64,000 bases of DNA. Source: Paramecium octaurelia. Lineage: Eukaryota > Ciliophora > Oligohymenophorea > Peniculida > Parameciidae. The stretch lies in contig CAJJDP010000099.1 in NCBI GenBank assembly GCA_905182995.1, positions 191,404 through 255,403 of the forward strand, in the 5' to 3' direction. The translations under genes were made by a program, and so were the position numbers. The notes under the pieces were generated by a model. It did not search any database. It was not told the origin of the DNA and saw only the letters and a program-made list of their open reading frames with translations. Each line of letters starts with the position of its first letter. The stretch's first letter is position 1. Below are positions 62,543 to 64,000 of the stretch, one piece after another.

Positions 62543-64000
62543 TCATTATTATATTTCTTGCAATTATTCTCTGTAAAATAAAGAGTCAGGGTGATTTTTA
62601 GGAAGTGTTTTATCTAAGATTTGAATACATTTGGTCAAGCATTATTATGCTGATTAGATGTTACCAATTTATTTTAATAAAATACCAAGGTTTCCATATG
62701 TAGTGGCAACAAGAGGGTGATCATCACCCGATTAAGATTATTTCAAAATAACTAATGCATCTGCAAAGAACTTTTAGCTTTTATCATACTCTTCTAAATG
62801 TTTACAAGAATTTCCTATATTATTTAATGTTAAGGCCACTTCCACATGGTTCTCTCCTAATTTACTTTTCTTAATAACCAATGCTTTCTCATATTATGAT
62901 TTTGCTTAATGATAGTCTTCCATTTCAAAGAATACATTTCCCAACACTTCAATTGTAGAAGCGACTTCCAAATTTCCAGAACCCTGAAGCTTTTCCCTAA
63001 TTGCCAAAGCTTCTTCTATATTTTTCTTAGCTTTTCCTAAAGCACCCTTCAATCTTTGGATTTCTCCTAACATTGTTAATCCTTAAGCTTTCATGAGTAA
63101 AGCTTAGTTTTACTGTTATTAATTTTAATTGTTGTAACTCAACATACTCTATTATAGGTTTTAATTTCCGGAAGCATGGCCTAAAATAAATGTAAAATGC
63201 AACCTTCTGTAACTCTGAGTCCTTTTTTAACTCTTTTAAGGGCATGTTTATAATCTCCTAATAAGGAATGAACTTTTCCTAAATTGATACTCATTTTTGC
63301 AAATTCTAAACTGTCAGCTCCTTTTTCTTGTTCAGTAATTCTGCAAGCTTCCTCTAGGAATGAACGAGCCCTTGTTAGATTTCCTTATAATCTATATCCA
63401 TTAGCAAGATTTTCTAATAAGAGTGCACCCTCATAGCTGTCATCTCCGTTATGCCTATAAAATATGGAAAATAAATTACGCTTTTCTTATACAATCCAAG
63501 GCTCTTTCGTAATTATCCAAGGCTTCGTTTAATTTGCTTTGTTCTCTCAATTAATGGCCAATTTCATTATACAGGATACTGGCCTTCATAAAATAATCTT
63601 AAGCGCTAGTCAAGTTATTAATGTCAATAAATCCGTTAGCAATATCAAAGAGAACTTCTGCAGCATGGAAATCATCTTTGGCATTCTCATAAGTGACTAA
63701 GATTTCTTCCATTTTTTCAAGCCATTTTTCCCATTCAAATAGATCATAATAGGCAACAGCAATCAATTAATAGACTTTAGTAGACTCGATGCCTGCATAT
63801 TTCTTCTTGTATTTCATGCTTTCAACAAGATTGTCTTCATTAATAGGTATTTCAGACAAATATGATTTAGTAAACAAGGACAATTCAGCAGGAGTTAAAC
63901 GACTAGATTCATCGCCTACCAACATGAGTTTCAAGACATCATGATAATCATTGCTGCTACCTCTACTGCCTGCTCTTTGATTATTGAGTTTTCTCACAAC
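62543..64000 (-). CDS. tetratricopeptide-repeat protein (kinesin-light-chain-like repeats), N-terminus beyond right edge
   Basis: The minus frame enters at the right edge (RKLNNQRAGSRGSSNDYHDV) and runs to TGA at 62543. At least six TPR motifs are visible: FEWEKWLEKMEEILVTYENA, INNLTSAQDYFMKASILYNE, SKLNEALDNYERALDCIRKA, LQGNLTRARSFLEEACRITE, MEDYHQAKSQYEKALVIKK and LEEYDKSQKFFADALVILK. The last repeats have the 42-residue spacing and GENHVEVALTLNNIGN phrases of kinesin-light-chain or nephrocystin-type TPRs. Short introns occur near 63471 and 63195, plus one near 63130. The two stops of this gene and the channel at 59408 are only 18 bp apart. A scaffold role in transport or ciliary signalling is inferred from the repeat type. 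Confidence 0.8.

Noticed and set aside
1-64000. Telomeric repeats, tRNA or rRNA genes, transposons
   Set aside because: No runs of the ciliate telomere repeat, no cloverleaf-like sequences and no transposase frames were seen; a tRNA could still be missed without a folding search.

Overview
The window is ciliate macronuclear DNA, almost certainly from a Paramecium of the aurelia group. It is strongly AT-rich. Long frames appear only when TAA and TAG are read as glutamine and TGA is the sole stop. Introns are tiny (20-31 nt, GT..AG), and gaps between genes are often under 100 bp. I assigned frames by hand with this code and these introns, so start and stop codons are mostly well supported but not every internal intron was placed.

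Layout. Positions 1-15231 (minus) hold most of a giant secreted cysteine-rich protein. It contains an exact duplication that looks like an assembly overlap (6129-9181, around an N at 7655) and a 1782-bp tandem array with two introns per unit (about 9660-14873, ending at an N at 14874). After a 0.9-kb spacer come two tandem K+ channels with cyclic-nucleotide-binding-like domains (16123-18876 and 18938-21657), a gene of unknown family (21873-23829), and a large plus-strand PAS/multi-membrane-span protein of the tiny macrocysts (Tmc) type (23971-28910). Then follow a casein kinase 1 (29217-30470), two coiled-coil genes (30553-33359), a paralogue of the unknown family (33428-34600), an SF-assemblin (34662-35532), a tail-anchored protein (35576-37038), a C2HC zinc-finger coiled-coil protein (37214-38392), a Rab GTPase (38540-39435) and a TBC Rab-GAP 7 bp from it (39443-40588). 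A 59-bp divergent spacer leads to a Piwi/Argonaute gene (40648-43075), a charged hypothetical gene (43155-44179), the V-ATPase a subunit (44233-46655) and a third channel (46742-49971). A sparse region carries an apparent acyl-CoA dehydrogenase relic and a RING/TRAF-zinc-finger gene with an in-frame TGA (50829-52153). The right part holds a glutamine-rich coiled-coil gene (52179-54561), a small hypothetical gene (54870-55546), a GPCR-PIP-kinase fusion (55653-58019), a WD-type protein (58278-59297), a fourth channel (59408-62524) and a TPR protein running off the right edge (62543-64000).

Themes. Membrane excitability, phosphoinositide signalling, vesicle traffic (Rab plus TBC, V-ATPase) and small-RNA function are intermixed, with no operons. 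The most striking shared structure is in the four channels. Each carries, directly after its cyclic-nucleotide-binding-like domain, a CX2CX4HX4C zinc knuckle followed by a conserved downstream histidine. In three of the four the nucleotide-binding cassette looks degraded, and where the S4 segments could be read they lack the usual arginine ladder.
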